A DNA stretch of 64,000 nt from Methylotuvimicrobium buryatense 5G. GTDB taxonomy: Bacteria; Pseudomonadota; Gammaproteobacteria; Methylococcales; Methylomonadaceae. Every line of letters begins with the position of its first letter. Positions within the stretch are counted from its first letter, which is position 1. A program made the translations under genes and the position numbers. The notes beneath the pieces are model-generated. The model saw nothing but the letters and a program-made list of their open reading frames with translations, was not told where the DNA came from and did not search any database. This document shows, piece by piece, positions 1 through 9,102 of this stretch. The stretch covers positions 1,022,399 to 1,086,398 of the forward strand of contig NZ_KB455575.1 of the NCBI RefSeq assembly GCF_000341735.1. The letters run 5' to 3'.

Positions 1-1
1 G

Positions 2-346
2 GAACGTATCCGATGTCTTCTCTATGGGCGTCTGATCGTCATTCTGACCGTGCAACGGTTGCTCGCGCTGGCTGCACGGCAGGCGGAAAACGAAGGTCGC
101 GAACTGTCTTTTGACAAAGCTATCCAATGGTTGTTGCGACAGGATCGGTTTTTGAAAGCCTTTGTCGCGCGGCAGTTCGACACGCTGATGCGTAAGCTGT
201 TAGGTAACCTGCGAAGGCTGCTTAAAGCCAAGCGAAAGCGGCGCACGACTCGGCAATTGATTACACAACAAGTAGGATACTTGGACAGCTTCTCAGACTC
301 GTCGGAGGAACTCGATAACGGTTTAGCTGCGGGGAGCTACGCTTAG
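2..346 (+). CDS. IS4-like transposase, C-terminal part (5' end outside window)
   Basis: The frame is open from the left edge, beginning ERIRCLLYGRLIVI, and stops at TAG 344-346, so only about 114 C-terminal residues are visible. A run resembling R-x-R-C-L-x-Y-x-R-L-I-V followed by a basic helical tail (KAKRKRRTTRQ) is typical of the C-terminal region of IS4-type DDE transposases. The catalytic Asp residues would lie upstream, outside the window, so it cannot be judged whether the gene is intact. It sits head-on to a second transposase remnant on the other strand. The family call rests on C-terminal resemblance only. Confidence 0.6.
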   Translation, partial: ERIRCLLYGRLIVILTVQRLLALAARQAENEGRELSFDKAIQWLLRQDRFLKAFVARQFDTLMRKLLGNLRRLLKAKRKRRTTRQLITQQVGYLDSFSDSSEELDNGLAAGSYA

Positions 347-491
347 CTTGATGCGTATGGGTTGCAAACCCCGTCCTGCTAGGGATATGCTGGTTTTTGG
401 GCTTTAGCTGAAGAAACTTGCTAATCAGGTGAATTATTACTAAAGTTTCGGAGTTTATTTTAACCCCCATAAATAGCCCAAAACCCTTGAT

Positions 492-1658
492 CTATAAGGC
501 CTCAAGCCTTAGGGTTTTAGGGTCAAGTTGCAAGACTTGCATAAACCAGCAGTGTATGTGTGCATCTATCGTTTCCAGCACGAGTGCGGTGACCGCATCA
601 CCCAATACCGCTGTTAATTCATCCAGCGCACCGCTGAGCACGGCACGAAATACCTACCACAGTTTGGCGGCATAATGGATGTCGGTGCTGTTCGCTCGCA
701 ATTGCTGCCTCATACCGGCAACGCTGGCAACACCGTGCATCTGTTTGGCAATCACCAACAGGCAAAAGCGTATGGCCGTTAAGTGAATCGAAGCCACGTA
801 AGCCGCATAGTGTGTGCTTTGCTCTTTCAAAAAGCCCAGCTGCTGCTTCGCTTCCTTGAAATACACTTCGATCGCCCAGCGCATCGCATAAAGTTCGAGT
901 ATCTGTGTCGCCGTTAAGGCGGTATCGGTGCAGAGGAACACCGCCCAATCCTTTTTACCGGCTTGCGTTTTATCGGTGCGGGCGGTGCCGCGCACAAACA
1001 ACAGTCGAACCGGCGCCCACTGTTCGGGCTGCTTGTCCTGTTCGGCCAGGTTGATTTCAACATCCACGACTTTAGCCTGGTACGGCTGTCCGACAATGGG
1101 TTGCCAGTGTTTCCGAACGACGTGTCGATACAGCGCCTGGACATCCAAGTCACGGTTGATCACCGCCTCCCCGCGATACTCGCGGAGCCGGTACTTCAGC
1201 TTGCTCTTCTTCATGCGTAGCACGGCTACTAACGACGCCTCTTGGCTCAGGCGAATCATCGCTTTGCTGCCAAACCCGGCATCGGCCAGTAAATAATCCC
1301 CTTCGATGCCCGTCCGTAACGCACGGTGTATCATGGTTTTCGCCATCTCCGGCTTAGTCTGTTACTGTGCTGCGGCATAGCGCTTGGCCACGATACTACG
1401 CCCATCTTGAAAAGCTTGCGTCAACGGCTGCGCTCGGGTTTGACTGATGTAAAGCTCGCTATCCAACGGCACAAATCCGGCTTCGCAGCTCAAGCCCAAG
1501 GTCAACACCTGCTGCCCCATGACATGCCGCCCGGTCGTATGATCGAAGTGACTGGACACGCCCGGCATCTTCTTGCCGAACCGTTGCTGAATCGAATCAT
1601 CCAAGACCAAGGCCTTCGGGCCGGCGCTCATCAAGGCGCGTACCGCCTTCTCATTTCA
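492..1658 (-). pseudogene. IS4-like DDE transposase, decayed (two in-frame stops, N-terminus missing)
   Basis: One minus-strand frame runs from about 1658 to a TAG at 494-492 and reads as a DDE transposase. It has LVLDDSI (first Asp), then DHTTGRHVMGQQ, LLADAGF (second Asp), and YAMRWAIEVYFKEAKQQLGF, the Y-R-E-K signature carrying the catalytic Glu. The frame is broken by TAA at 1364-1362 (after KRYAAAQ) and TAG at 656-654 (after YAAKLW). Recognisable sequence continues past both (QTKPEMAKTM; VFRAVLSGALDEL), so these are nonsense mutations in otherwise well kept sequence. The N-terminus is lost at about 1658, next to an inserted short repeat. The element is therefore dead, but the decay looks recent because the catalytic residues survive. 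Confidence 0.8.
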
Positions 1659-1673
1659 GCCTCCTTAGGAATA

Positions 1674-1852
1674 TGCACAAAATAACTGCTACAAGTAGTA
1701 GGCTTTGCGGAGGTTCGGTGATTCGCTTCAGGACCGCCGTGAATACATCCATGTAAACTTGACGGCGGCTTTCCCTGCCGCCGACACCTGTCAATCGAGC
1801 CACCGAACCTTCTTCTAACAGTTGTCGAAGTTATTTCATGCTTGTTCCTTAG
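1674..1852. repeat. Family A inverted-repeat element, copy A1
   Basis: Divergent copy of an approximately 180-bp MITE-like repeat also seen at 6.9, 29.6, 30.1 and 54.8 kb. The ends are imperfect inverted repeats (CTTAGGAATATGCA... at 1674; complement of ...TTCCTTAG at 1852). The inner arms GGTTCGGTGATTCG and CGAGCCACCGAACC are also inverted. The copy abuts the truncated N-terminus of the IS4-like pseudogene. The short motif ATTTCA occurs on both sides, but a target duplication is not certain. No coding sequence was recognised between 1659 and 2268 apart from this copy and copy B1. Confidence 0.7.
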
Positions 1853-1973
1853 TATTTCATAGTCCATTCGACTCCTGATTTGGCTGATGGTTCTACGTAA
1901 TCAGGTAAGAAAATACCTATAGGTAAATCTGATATCGCTGATTGTTTCCGTAGAGCTTAATTGGGAAACTGTA

Positions 1974-2123
1974 TCCATCGCAGATCAAAATTCGGTGTTG
2001 GGGTTCCTGTCAAAAGAGCGCCGTATAAACTTCCAGGCACTGTGTCGGCATTCATGCATGCAAAGTTTTTGCCTGAACTCCGTTGCCTTTTCAGGCACTG
2101 GCGAAATTTGAAGTGCGAAAGGT
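1974..2123. repeat. Family B inverted-repeat element, copy B1
   Basis: Begins TCCATCGCAGATCAAAATTC and ends GAAATTTGAAGTGCGAAAGG. The two ends are imperfect inverted repeats of about 23 bp. Near-full-length relatives lie at 41831-41982 and 52669-52820. The inner part of B1 is more diverged than in those two copies. It lies about 145 bp upstream of the first chemosensory gene, so it may be part of that leader region. Confidence 0.7.
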
Positions 2124-2254
2124 ATAGAAGCTCAAAATGATATTCGGTCAAAAGCAAATCTAAGGTAGATAGCGGCTTGAAGACAACTCGACAGAAATGT
2201 AATTTTTTCCGAATGCTAATAGATGATTGCCGTATTTAGCAAGTCCGGCGTTTT

Positions 2255-2260
2255 AAGGAG
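2255..2260 (+). promoter_or_regulatory. Ribosome binding site of the dual-tip receptor
   Basis: AAGGAG lies 8 bases before the ATG at 2269. It supports that start over any alternative. No convincing promoter boxes were found upstream. Confidence 0.7.
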
Positions 2261-2268
2261 ACCCACCG

Positions 2269-4188
2269 ATGGCCATAGTAAAAAAAAATATTTCACAAGC
2301 TCATGTTGTTGCTGTCGATAGCGCAAAACAATCGACGGTTTCAGTGCGTGAAGCGGAAGCTCAACGTAAAAAGGCGCGGACTCTCGCCAAGCAGCAACAA
2401 GCCGCTGAGCGGATAGCCGCTGCAACAGGTCAACTTGCATCCGGCATCAATGAGGCAGCATCTGCTGCGGAGGAACTTAAACGCGCGTCCGACCAAATCG
2501 CTACGGGCGCCGAAGAAGCATCGGGGGCCGCGCACGAATCGTTGACCGCGTTCAAGCAAGTAGGTGATGCGGTTACTCGTCAAATGCAAAATGCCGAAGA
2601 AGGCCAAAAGAAAATGGATGCCACACAGTCCTTGGTCATGAAAACCAGCGATGAAATCATGGGCCTTGTTAATAATGTGGGCATTGCCGCTCAACGCCAA
2701 TCGACATCTGTCGAAATGGTGGTTGAGTTGGAAAAACAGGCGGCCAACATTGGCGATATCGTCAAAGCCGTAGCCCGTATTGCCGATCAAACCAATCTAT
2801 TGGCGCTCAATGCGGCGATCGAGGCCGCTCGAGCCGGAAAACATGGAAAGGGATTTGCTGTTGTCGCCGATGAAGTAAGAACGTTGGCCGAAACCTCGGA
2901 AAAAAGCGCCAAGCAGATACAGGACTTAGTCGGGCAGATACAACAGGAAGTCAAGATTATCGCCGACGGCATCAATAATTCCGCCAAAAACATCGAGGGC
3001 GAGGTCGAAAAAGGCAAGGCCATTACCGAACAATTAGAGCAAATTCGTCTGAATACGATCGATATTATCAATGGGGTTCGTGAGATTGCGGCCGTTGCTC
3101 AGCAATCGAATGTAGCCGCTTTGCAGGCATTGAAAGGCTCGGAAAACATTGCGGCGGCAGCCGAAGAACAGTCGGCTGCCGCAGAAGAAGCGGCTAAGAC
3201 GGTCGCCGAACAGGCCCAAGCGCTTGCGGAATGCGAACAAGCCGCACAAAGCTTGTCGGAGTTGGCGGAGGATCTGAAAAATTCGACAGACGTTGCCAAG
3301 AGTGCCGAAGAGGTGGCATCGGCGGCCGAACAATTGTCTTCGGCCGTTCAAGAAATCAATCGCTCTGGTACTCAGATCATGGCGGCGATAGAACAAATCC
3401 GTAAGGGCGCTCAGGTACAAGCGTCCGGATCAGAAGAGTCGGCAGCCGCTATAAGCCAAATCGACAAGGGATTGGAAGTTGCGCAAGGGCGAGCAGAGAC
3501 GAGTACCCAGAAGGTCAATGCGATTAAAGATATGTTGGCGGGCAACAAGACGAGCGTCGATGCATTGATTGAAGGGATTTCCAATTCGGCCGGCGCTTCT
3601 CGCTCCTGTATTAAACAAATTAAAGATTTGGGAATGGTGTCCCGCCGTATCGACAAGATTGTCGATGCGATTTCTACCGTTTCGATTCAAACGAATATGT
3701 TGGCGGTCAACGGTTCTATAGAGGCGGCGCGTGCGGGCGAGTTCGGCAAGGGGTTTGTTGTCGTTGCAACCGATATTCGTAATTTGGCGCATGATTCGGC
3801 CGAAAATGCGGATCGTATCAAGGATTTGGTGAAAGCGGTGCAAGATCAGATCGGTGTTGTGGAAAAGGATTTGGAAGAGATTGCAATTTCTGCGCATAGC
3901 GAGGTGGAAAAAGCCAAAACGATTACAGACAGTCTGGTAACCATCGAATCCGATATCTTAGGTGTCGAGCAAGGTACGCAACAAATTTTAATGGCAGCCA
4001 ATGAAATTGCGGCCGCGATCGGTCAAGTCAAAACGGGAGTCGATCAAATTGCAGCGGCCGCACAAGAAGCCGAAAAAGCGGCGTCTGAAGCCGCGTCCGC
4101 TGCAAATCAGCAATCTCAGGGTGCGGAAGAATTGGCCGCCGCAATCGAGGAAATTGCCTCGCTCGCCGACGAACTACAAAGTGCCTAA
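2269..4188 (+). CDS. Soluble methyl-accepting chemotaxis receptor with two signalling tips
   Basis: This 639-residue protein has no membrane segment or signal peptide, so it should be cytoplasmic. It is almost entirely Ala/Glu/Gln-rich coiled coil. Two separate receptor hairpin tips are visible: residues about 167-205 ([35 protein letters not shown]) and about 464-505 ([33 protein letters not shown]). A typical receptor has one tip, which binds CheA and CheW. The second tip departs from consensus (VNGS for [12 protein letters not shown]). No ligand-binding domain is evident. It opens chemosensory cluster 1, 30 bp ahead of the triple-CheW gene. The MCP class is sure; how the two tips fold is unknown. 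Confidence 0.9.
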   Translation: MAIVKKNISQAHVVAVDSAKQSTVSVREAEAQRKKARTLAKQQQAAERIAAATGQLASGINEAASAAEELKRASDQIATGAEEASGAAHESLTAFKQVGDAVTRQMQNAEEGQKKMDATQSLVMKTSDEIMGLVNNVGIAAQRQSTSVEMVVELEKQAANIGDIVKAVARIADQTNLLALNAAIEAARAGKHGKGFAVVADEVRTLAETSEKSAKQIQDLVGQIQQEVKIIADGINNSAKNIEGEVEKGKAITEQLEQIRLNTIDIINGVREIAAVAQQSNVAALQALKGSENIAAAAEEQSAAAEEAAKTVAEQAQALAECEQAAQSLSELAEDLKNSTDVAKSAEEVASAAEQLSSAVQEINRSGTQIMAAIEQIRKGAQVQASGSEESAAAISQIDKGLEVAQGRAETSTQKVNAIKDMLAGNKTSVDALIEGISNSAGASRSCIKQIKDLGMVSRRIDKIVDAISTVSIQTNMLAVNGSIEAARAGEFGKGFVVVATDIRNLAHDSAENADRIKDLVKAVQDQIGVVEKDLEEIAISAHSEVEKAKTITDSLVTIESDILGVEQGTQQILMAANEIAAAIGQVKTGVDQIAAAAQEAEKAASEAASAANQQSQGAEELAAAIEEIASLADELQSA

Positions 4189-4218
4189 GATGTTTCCAAA
4201 TATTGCTGAGAGTATGCC

Positions 4219-5817
4219 ATGACAACAGAAACCCTAGAGCAGCGGATGGAGCTAACCAAAGTTGAAGACTCGGTTGTTAAAGATACCGATTCCGATATTC
4301 GCCAGTTTGTTACTTTCATCGTCGGCAAAGAAGTTTTTGCCGTAGATATGGAACCGGTACAAGAAATTATTCGAGTTCCTCATGTGGTGCGCGTGCCGTT
4401 GGCTCCCGAAACATTAGAGGGATTAGCCAATTTACGAGGCAATGTTTTGCCGATTATTTCCTTGCGTAAAATATTTGGTTTTCAAGAGCGTGAATACGAT
4501 GATGCGACTCGTGCGGTCGTCATCAAGCAAGGACAACCGCTCGGTTTTGTGGTCGATAAAGTATCCAGTGTGGTCGGCATAGAGCCCGAAAACATCGAAG
4601 ATGTCGGTTCGATCAAAGGAACCGTGGATACCGATTTGCTTTCCGGATTGCTTAAGAATGTCGGCGGTCATGCAATGATCATGATTTTGGACTTTTCAAA
4701 ATTGATTATTCGAGAGTTTAAAGATATCGCCGAATTGAATTGTTCCGCGTCGCCCGTTGGAATATCAAGCGATTATGGTAATGAAGCGGCTGAAATGGAA
4801 GAGACGGTAAGCGATGAGTTGCAATTGGTGAGTTTTGTCGTAGCCGAACAGGAATATGCCATAGCGATCGAGGACGTTCAGGAAATCGTGCAAGTACCGG
4901 ATCATATCGTACAGGTTCCAAATTCCGAGTCGCATGTGTTAGGGATCATGACTCTGAGAAACCGGCTGTTGCCGTTGGTCAGTTTGCGCTGCATGTTCGG
5001 CTTGCCCGCTCTGAAGGCGGACGAGCATAGCCGTATCGTTGTCGTATCGTTGGGAACGGCGTCGGTTGGCGTGGTAATGGATAGCGTCAATGAGGTTTTG
5101 CGCGTCGGTAAAGCTTATGTCGAAAATATGCCGGGGCTATTCGCTCGCGACGGCGATTTGTCCGATATATCCGAAATTTGTCGTCTTGACGGAGGAGCGC
5201 GACTGGTTTCGATTATCTCTGCCGGAAATATGTTTCGGCATACTGCGGTCAAGGAAGCATTGAATACTGTGGATCAATTACGCGAGAACGAAAACATGTC
5301 CAACAATGAGATTATCGAAAACCAAGAGACCGAGATTATCGAAGACGAAGAGCAAGTAGTTGTTTTTCGTTTGGACAAGGAGGAATTCGGGGTGCCGATC
5401 GGTAGTGTTCAGGAAATTGTTCGTGTTCCAGATTCGTTGACGCATGTGCCGAAGGCGCCGGCTTTTGTCGAAGGTGTGATCAATCTTCGCGGATCGGTGC
5501 TTCCGGTCGTCGATCAACGCTTGAGATTGGGATTCTCGGCAGTAGAACGCAACGACAGACAACGTATCATGGTGTTTTTGTTAGACGGCATTCGCACGGG
5601 ATTTATAGTCGATTCGGTTTCGGAAGTATTGAAAATTTCGAAAAATACCATCGAACCGTCACCGCATTTGTCCAACGAGCAAGCGCAATTGATAAGTCGT
5701 GTTGCTAATCTGGAAAAGCAAAAAAGGTTGATTCAATTGATTGAACCGACACGGTTGATCGAAAGCCGTGATTTGAAGGGATTGGAAGAGTTGACAAAGC
5801 AAGATGGCCCTCAATGA
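4219..5817 (+). CDS. Triple-domain CheW coupling protein
   Basis: This 532-residue protein is three CheW domains in tandem. Domain 1 is about residues 27-168 (RQFVTFIVGKEVFAVDM, LANLRGNVLPIISLRK). Domain 2 is about 200-350 (LVSFVVAEQEYAIAIEDVQE, TLRNRLLPLVSLR). Domain 3 is about 375-515 (VVVFRLDKEEFGVPIGSVQE, INLRGSVLPVVDQR). Ordinary CheW is a single domain of about 160 residues linking receptor tips to the CheA kinase. Three copies in one chain could cross-link several receptor tips. It directly follows the two-tip receptor, which suggests that the two assemble together; this is inferred. The ATG at 4219 is the first in frame and has only a weak ribosome binding site. Confidence 0.92.
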   Translation: MTTETLEQRMELTKVEDSVVKDTDSDIRQFVTFIVGKEVFAVDMEPVQEIIRVPHVVRVPLAPETLEGLANLRGNVLPIISLRKIFGFQEREYDDATRAVVIKQGQPLGFVVDKVSSVVGIEPENIEDVGSIKGTVDTDLLSGLLKNVGGHAMIMILDFSKLIIREFKDIAELNCSASPVGISSDYGNEAAEMEETVSDELQLVSFVVAEQEYAIAIEDVQEIVQVPDHIVQVPNSESHVLGIMTLRNRLLPLVSLRCMFGLPALKADEHSRIVVVSLGTASVGVVMDSVNEVLRVGKAYVENMPGLFARDGDLSDISEICRLDGGARLVSIISAGNMFRHTAVKEALNTVDQLRENENMSNNEIIENQETEIIEDEEQVVVFRLDKEEFGVPIGSVQEIVRVPDSLTHVPKAPAFVEGVINLRGSVLPVVDQRLRLGFSAVERNDRQRIMVFLLDGIRTGFIVDSVSEVLKISKNTIEPSPHLSNEQAQLISRVANLEKQKRLIQLIEPTRLIESRDLKGLEELTKQDGPQ

Positions 5818-5870
5818 ATGTTTCAATGCGGCAATATAGATTGGCGATAATGAAAGGTACAGGGTAGCGC

Positions 5871-6923
5871 ATGATAAAAATATTGATTGTTGACGATTCG
5901 GCATTGATGAGACGCCATTTGGCAGCTGTGTTCGAAGCGGAGGGCGGATTCGAGATAGGTTTGGCGCGCAACGGAAAGGAAGCGGTGGAAGAAAATATGG
6001 CATTCAAACCGGATGTTGTAACCCTAGACATCAATATGCCGGAAATGGATGGCTTGACTGCCCTGGCATTGTTGATGGCGGAACGCCCCGTGCCGGTTGT
6101 CATGGTGTCGTCGCTGACGGAAAAAGGCGCTTTGGCCAGTTTCGAGGCGATGGCGCTCGGTGCGGTTGACTATATCGCGAAACCGGATGGAACCATATCG
6201 CTTTCGATCGATGCGATCAGGCGTGAAATTATCGACAAAGTGCGAGCGGCTTATCGGGCCAAACCGAAATGCGCGAGGGGCGGAAAAAATTTTCAGCGCG
6301 ACGCGATCAAGCCGGCTCAGAAAGAAGTCAAAAAACATTTCGAAACTGCTGATTCGGGAGTGGTCGTCATTGGCGTATCGACCGGAGGCCCTAGAACCTT
6401 GGAGGATATTTTGCCGCAACTACCGGAAGATTTTCCTTGGCCGATTCTAGTAGCTCAACACATGCCGAGCAGCTTTACATTGCCTTTTGCGAATCGAATG
6501 AACGACTTGTGCCGGTTACAGGTAACCGAAGCTTCGAGAATTGTACCGCTCGAAGCCGGAACGATTTACATTGCCAAGGGTGGCGCCGATGCCGTATTGA
6601 CTCGGAGAGTCGGCCGTCTGTCGATGCAGGCGAAACCCGAAGCCCCTGAGTATTTATGGCATCCGTCGGTCGAGTTATTAGGCAGGTCGGTATTGGAGCA
6701 TTACGAGCCGACACAGGTAATTGCCGTCATGTTGACCGGGATGGGGTATGACGGTGCCGATGCCTTTGCCGAAATCAGAAAAAAAGGCGGGCGTACGATT
6801 GCCGAGTCGGAAGCATCTGCGGTCGTATTCGGTATGCCGGCAGAACTGATCAAACGCGGCGGCGCGACGGTCGTGCTCGATTCCGGGCGCATTGCCGATC
6901 AGATCGTTCAGTGGGCCGGTTAA
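5871..6923 (+). CDS. cheB: CheB protein-glutamate methylesterase
   Basis: Receiver-methylesterase of 350 residues that removes methyl groups from receptor glutamates and deamidates glutamines. The receiver domain carries D53 in TLDINMPEMDG. The C-terminal esterase has the Ser-His-Asp triad: S170 in GVSTGG, H197 in AQHMPSS and D294 in LTGMGYDGAD. It lies 53 bp after the triple-CheW gene and is separated from the rest of cluster 1 by repeat copy A2. It is one of two CheB genes in the window; the other is at 18.8 kb. Confidence 0.95.
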   Translation: MIKILIVDDSALMRRHLAAVFEAEGGFEIGLARNGKEAVEENMAFKPDVVTLDINMPEMDGLTALALLMAERPVPVVMVSSLTEKGALASFEAMALGAVDYIAKPDGTISLSIDAIRREIIDKVRAAYRAKPKCARGGKNFQRDAIKPAQKEVKKHFETADSGVVVIGVSTGGPRTLEDILPQLPEDFPWPILVAQHMPSSFTLPFANRMNDLCRLQVTEASRIVPLEAGTIYIAKGGADAVLTRRVGRLSMQAKPEAPEYLWHPSVELLGRSVLEHYEPTQVIAVMLTGMGYDGADAFAEIRKKGGRTIAESEASAVVFGMPAELIKRGGATVVLDSGRIADQIVQWAG

Positions 6924-6925
6924 CT

Positions 6926-7110
6926 TAGGATTTCGTGATAAATAACGTCCTGGAACTATGAGCTTTGTTGAGGGTTCGGTAACTCGCTTGACAGGACGCC
7001 GTGAATACGTCCTTGTAGGCTTGACGGCGGCTTTCCCTGCGGCCGACACCTGCCAATCGAGTTACCGAACCCTCCGAAAAATAGGGAAGTTATTTACGGC
7101 CAAATCCTTA
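6926..7110. repeat. Family A inverted-repeat element, copy A2 (reference copy)
   Basis: Well preserved copy of about 185 bp. The left end TTAGGATTTCGTGATAAATA and the complement of the right end (TAAGGATTTGGCCGTAAATA) form imperfect terminal inverted repeats of about 22 bp. The inner arms at 6973-6986 (GGTTCGGTAACTCG) and 7058-7071 (CGAGTTACCGAACC) are a perfect 14-bp inverted repeat. The centre has GCCGT...ACGGC and GGCGGC...GCGGCC pairings, so nearly the whole element can fold. It contains no gene. It separates cheB from the HEAT-repeat gene within an otherwise co-directional cluster. Confidence 0.85.
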
Positions 7111-7127
7111 ATGGCATTGCGCTCAAT

Positions 7128-7207
7128 GCTAGGAGAGGGACTGGCAAAGCCTTTGCCGAGTACCCCGGCACCTCCATAGATTTATGCCGAAATTTGGAGT
7201 GCGAAAG
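7128..7207. repeat. Partial family B element (right half only)
   Basis: The segment with CTGGCAAAGCCTTTGCC and the end ATGCCGAAATTTGGAGTGCGAAA matches the right half of family B. The left end (CCCATCGCAGAT) is absent. It sits directly after A2, so two unrelated element ends are nested here. Confidence 0.6.
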
Positions 7208-7240
7208 TGATTGTCAGGAAATGTATTAGGAGAACGACGG

Positions 7241-7879
7241 ATGATGAGTATTGTAAAAAAGCGAACAATCGAGAATGCCCAGAATAACGATACAAAGCAG
7301 ATTCATCGGGCGTTACCGGAATTGATCGACGCGATGGAATCATGCGACGTGAATGTCAGGCGTTTGGCCGCACGCGAATTGGCGTTTTATCCTGAAGCCG
7401 CACAAACACTGGTTTCGTGCCTAAAACGGGAATGCGATTCGAGCGTCAGGGAAGTCATTTTGACATCATTGACTCGATGCGATTCTCCCGAATTTGTAGA
7501 GGAATTGGCTGATTGTTTGAGAAGCGAAGATGCCTCGTTACGCAATGAAGTCATCGAAGCCATGAAAGCGATAACTGTGGAAGTCGTACCGGTGATGGAA
7601 CAATTGCTTGTCGATCCCGATCCGGATGTGCGGATTTTAGCCGTGAATATTTTGGAATCGTTGCGTCATCCCAAAGTGGAGCAATGGTTGATAAATATCA
7701 TCGAGCGAGATTCACACGTTAATGTTTGTGCCGCTGCAGTCGATTTGCTTTGCGAATTGGCTACGGAAAAATCGCGACCGGCGTTGGAGGTTTTTATAAC
7801 AAGATTTTCGGACGAGCCGTATATACGATTTGCCGCGGAATTGGCATTGTATCGAATCAAAGCGAATCGAATCACATAA
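7241..7879 (+). CDS. HEAT-repeat protein of the chemosensory cluster
   Basis: This 212-residue all-helical protein has repeating units of about 30 residues, such as DVNVRRLAARELAFYPEAA, DASLRNEVIEAMKAI, DPDVRILAVNILESLRHP and EPYIRFAAELALYRI, which are typical of HEAT/PBS-lyase-like scaffolds. No catalytic motif is seen. The ATG at 7241 (followed by another at 7244) is chosen because AGGAGA lies at 7228-7233; an upstream TTG at 7211 would fall before that site. It ends 12 bp before cheR, so the two are probably cotranscribed. A role as a protein-protein adaptor for CheR or the receptor array is inferred from position only. Confidence 0.8.
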   Translation: MMSIVKKRTIENAQNNDTKQIHRALPELIDAMESCDVNVRRLAARELAFYPEAAQTLVSCLKRECDSSVREVILTSLTRCDSPEFVEELADCLRSEDASLRNEVIEAMKAITVEVVPVMEQLLVDPDPDVRILAVNILESLRHPKVEQWLINIIERDSHVNVCAAAVDLLCELATEKSRPALEVFITRFSDEPYIRFAAELALYRIKANRIT

Positions 7880-7891
7880 AGTTGAGACGCC

Positions 7892-8734
7892 ATGACGAAA
7901 ACGTTAATCAATGATGAAGATTTTCGAAAATTCGGGGAATATTTTTACCGTAAAACGGGTATTCAATTCGAGGTTTCGAAGCGTTATTTCGTCGACAAGC
8001 GTTTGATCGAACGGATCAATGCTACCCAATCCGATAATTTTCTAAATTATTTCATGATGCTGCGTTTCGACAGCGATGGCCTTGAGTTACAGAAATTAGT
8101 CAACTTGATGACCGTCAACGAAACCTATTTCTTTCGGGAGGCATACCAATTCGACTGTCTTGTAAACAGCATTTTGAACGAAATCACAGATACTAAAAAT
8201 GACCGAAGGCCGATACGGATTTGGTCTATACCGTCGGCTTCGGGCGAAGAGCCTTATTCAATCGTGATCTATTTATTGGAGCATTGGCCGGGTATCGAAC
8301 AGTGGGATGTTGAAATCATCTCTTCGGATATCGATACCGATATCATAGCCAGCGCAAAACGAGGCCACTATACGGATCGTTCGGTTCAGCATCTTCCCAA
8401 GTATTTGTTGAGAAAATATTTCGTCCCTAAAAACGATGGTTTTCAGATCTGTGACGATTTACGCGATGCCGTGGAATTCACCAGAGTTAATCTGATCGAT
8501 CCGATGGAGGTTCGCGCATATCGCGAATTCGATGTAATTTTCTGTCGAAATCTACTGATTTATTTCGACGATTTGTCACGCCGTCAGGCCGCCGATACGT
8601 TCTACGACGCTTTGAATCCGGGCGGATTTGTCTGCCTGGGGCATTCGGAGTCGATGAGCCGAATATCTTCGCTCTTTCGTGTACGTAAGTTTCCAGAGGG
8701 AATCGTCTACCAAAAGCCAAAGGAGGACATATGA
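7892..8734 (+). CDS. cheR: CheR chemoreceptor methyltransferase (cluster 1)
   Basis: SAM-dependent methyltransferase of 280 residues that methylates receptor glutamates. The N-terminal helical domain has the TVNETYFFRE motif at about residues 72-81. The SAM-binding motif is WSIPSASGEEPYS, an altered form of the usual WSAACSTGEEPYS. The later motifs FDVIFCRNLLIYFD and LNPGGFVCLGHSES are present. It overlaps the following cheY by 4 bp (ATGA). It is paired with the CheB at 5.9 kb, opposing methylation and demethylation. Confidence 0.93.
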   Translation: MTKTLINDEDFRKFGEYFYRKTGIQFEVSKRYFVDKRLIERINATQSDNFLNYFMMLRFDSDGLELQKLVNLMTVNETYFFREAYQFDCLVNSILNEITDTKNDRRPIRIWSIPSASGEEPYSIVIYLLEHWPGIEQWDVEIISSDIDTDIIASAKRGHYTDRSVQHLPKYLLRKYFVPKNDGFQICDDLRDAVEFTRVNLIDPMEVRAYREFDVIFCRNLLIYFDDLSRRQAADTFYDALNPGGFVCLGHSESMSRISSLFRVRKFPEGIVYQKPKEDI

Positions 8735-9102
8735 AACGCATTCTGATTGTCGACGATGCCGCTACGGTGCGGCTATATCATCGCAATATAATCGAATCGG
8801 CCGGTTTTGTGGCAGATGAAGCGATCAACGGCATCGAAGCCCTCGAGAAAGCGCTGTCTATGCCGTTCGACCTATTTCTGGTCGATATCAATATGCCGAA
8901 ACTCGATGGTTACGGTTTTATTAAAGAACTGCGAAGTCAAGATATCGCGCAAGCGCCGGCGATGATCGTTTCGACCGAAGCCAAGGAAAGCGACAGGGAT
9001 AAGGCATACATGGCCGGGGCCAACCTGTACATTATAAAGCCAACGAAACCACAGGAATTGTTGACGTATATCGGTTTGTTACTTGGGGAGGAGGCTGCAT
9101 GA
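8731..9102 (+). CDS. cheY: CheY-like single-domain response regulator
   Basis: Receiver domain only, 123 residues. The acidic pocket is VDD (residues 8-9), the phosphoacceptor is D52 in LVDINMPKLDG, the conserved Thr is in IVSTEAK and the Lys in YIIKPTKP. It lacks an output domain. It overlaps both cheR upstream and cheA downstream by 4 bp, indicating coupled translation and a direct CheA1 substrate. It is one of two CheY proteins flanking CheA1; one may act as a phosphate sink, but the sequence does not say which. Confidence 0.93.
   Translation: MKRILIVDDAATVRLYHRNIIESAGFVADEAINGIEALEKALSMPFDLFLVDINMPKLDGYGFIKELRSQDIAQAPAMIVSTEAKESDRDKAYMAGANLYIIKPTKPQELLTYIGLLLGEEAA

Noticed and set aside
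1957-2157. Minus-strand frame of 66 codons
   Set aside because: It lies within family B copy B1 and is a by-product of the repeat.
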